Shown: positions 63,637 through 64,000 of the stretch, piece by piece
How positions within the stretch are numbered: position 1 is the first letter of the stretch
Layout of the letters: the number at the start of each line of letters is the position of its first letter
Assembly (NCBI GenBank): GCA_032191485.1
Contig: JAVDOI010000019.1
Coordinates: 2,260,612-2,324,611, forward strand
Length of the DNA stretch: 64,000 nucleotides
Direction: 5' to 3'
Origin: Leptoclinus maculatus
Lineage: Eukaryota; Chordata; Actinopteri; Perciformes; Stichaeidae
The notes under the pieces: generated by a model
What the model saw: the letters and a program-made list of their open reading frames with translations, nothing else
What the model was told of the DNA's origin: nothing
The model's database searches: none
Translations under genes and position numbers: made by a program

Positions 63637-63890
63637 CAGCGGACCGAGAGAGCAGCGAGAGCACCAGCTGAGGGACAGAGAGGAGAGGGCTGGAGAGGAA
63701 ACAGCAGCATGTGAGAGCAGATTACAGCTGGATGTACGGTATACACTCACACATGCATACATGCACACTCCTTTACTTTCTCTCCTTCTCTGTCATAGCT
63801 TCTCGCAGCACGGCAGCATCATGAGTGGGAGCGCAGAGGGGGTTTTCCTCTCTCCGCCAAGGGAGTGAGGAGGACAGAGAAGAAGATAAA

Positions 63891-63922
63891 AGAAGAAGAA
63901 GAAGAAGAAGAAGAAGAAGAAG
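63891..63922. repeat. (GAA)n trinucleotide repeat
   Basis: About 10-11 uninterrupted GAA units on the plus strand. Long GAA arrays can form triplex DNA. Confidence 0.93.
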
Positions 63923-64000
63923 GGGAAAGGAGTGGGGAAAACTAGAAGGGGGAGACAGGAAAAAACAGAGAATGCTGTGAATCCCTCCTCCTTCCTTCCT

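Larger units (their letters stand above)
63069..64000. other. Right end: purine-rich, no recognisable gene
   Basis: After the hAT-like element comes unique sequence, then purine-rich DNA with GA (63604-63636) and GAA (63891-63922) arrays. The open frame 63467-63868 runs through the GA array and is low in complexity. The stretch might be a 5' UTR of a gene lying to the right, but nothing here proves it. Confidence 0.45.

Noticed and set aside
63467..63868. 133-codon ORF near the right end
   Set aside because: Runs through a GA array giving Arg-Glu repeats. Composition explains the open frame.

Overview
This window is nuclear DNA from a ray-finned (teleost) fish, probably a spiny-rayed species. 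The evidence is the very many long (CA)n/(TG)n tracts, tRNA-headed fish SINEs, several dispersed repeat families typical of teleosts, compact vertebrate introns, and two genes whose spliced products match vertebrate proteins closely. Most of the window is non-coding. The long CA/TG-encoded open frames (poly Thr-His or Cys-Val) are microsatellites, not genes.

Layout. 1-18.03 kb holds microsatellites, homopolymer C/G tracts and dispersed repeats. It ends at a minus-strand first coding exon (18035-18098) that encodes a signal-peptide-like leader beside a GC-rich promoter region. The left 18 kb may therefore be the first intron of a secreted or membrane protein gene that I could not name. 18.1-26.3 kb is intergenic, with AT and TG microsatellites and a SINE. 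26.4-27.95 kb holds coa6 (plus strand), a cytochrome c oxidase assembly factor, complete at 80 residues. 29.90-47.35 kb holds slc13a4 (minus strand), a Na+-coupled sulfate/anion transporter. I rebuilt it as 15 coding exons with consistent phase at every junction, 616 residues. coa6 and slc13a4 are convergent (tail to tail) with 2.4 kb between stop codons. 47.4-64 kb is upstream and intergenic DNA rich in transposons.

The most unusual structures are in 56.6-63.1 kb. A 66-bp inverted repeat has one arm inside a SINE and encloses its head. A tRNA-Trp pseudogene follows. Next is an intronless unknown ORF (59589-60110) that appears to continue in another frame. Last is a 2.65-kb hAT-like element with a perfect 8-bp target duplication. 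That element carries a nested 923-bp element with a TTA duplication, a TATA box, a basic ORF and short subterminal repeats. A related hAT-like copy in slc13a4 intron 7 (34350-35519) supplies the empty site that shows the nesting.

The two named genes have no evident joint function: one serves mitochondrial complex IV copper delivery, the other plasma-membrane anion uptake. No bacterial-type operons, CRISPR arrays or intact RNA genes were seen. Exon boundaries were read by eye from splice consensus and homology, so they are strong for the two named genes and tentative elsewhere.
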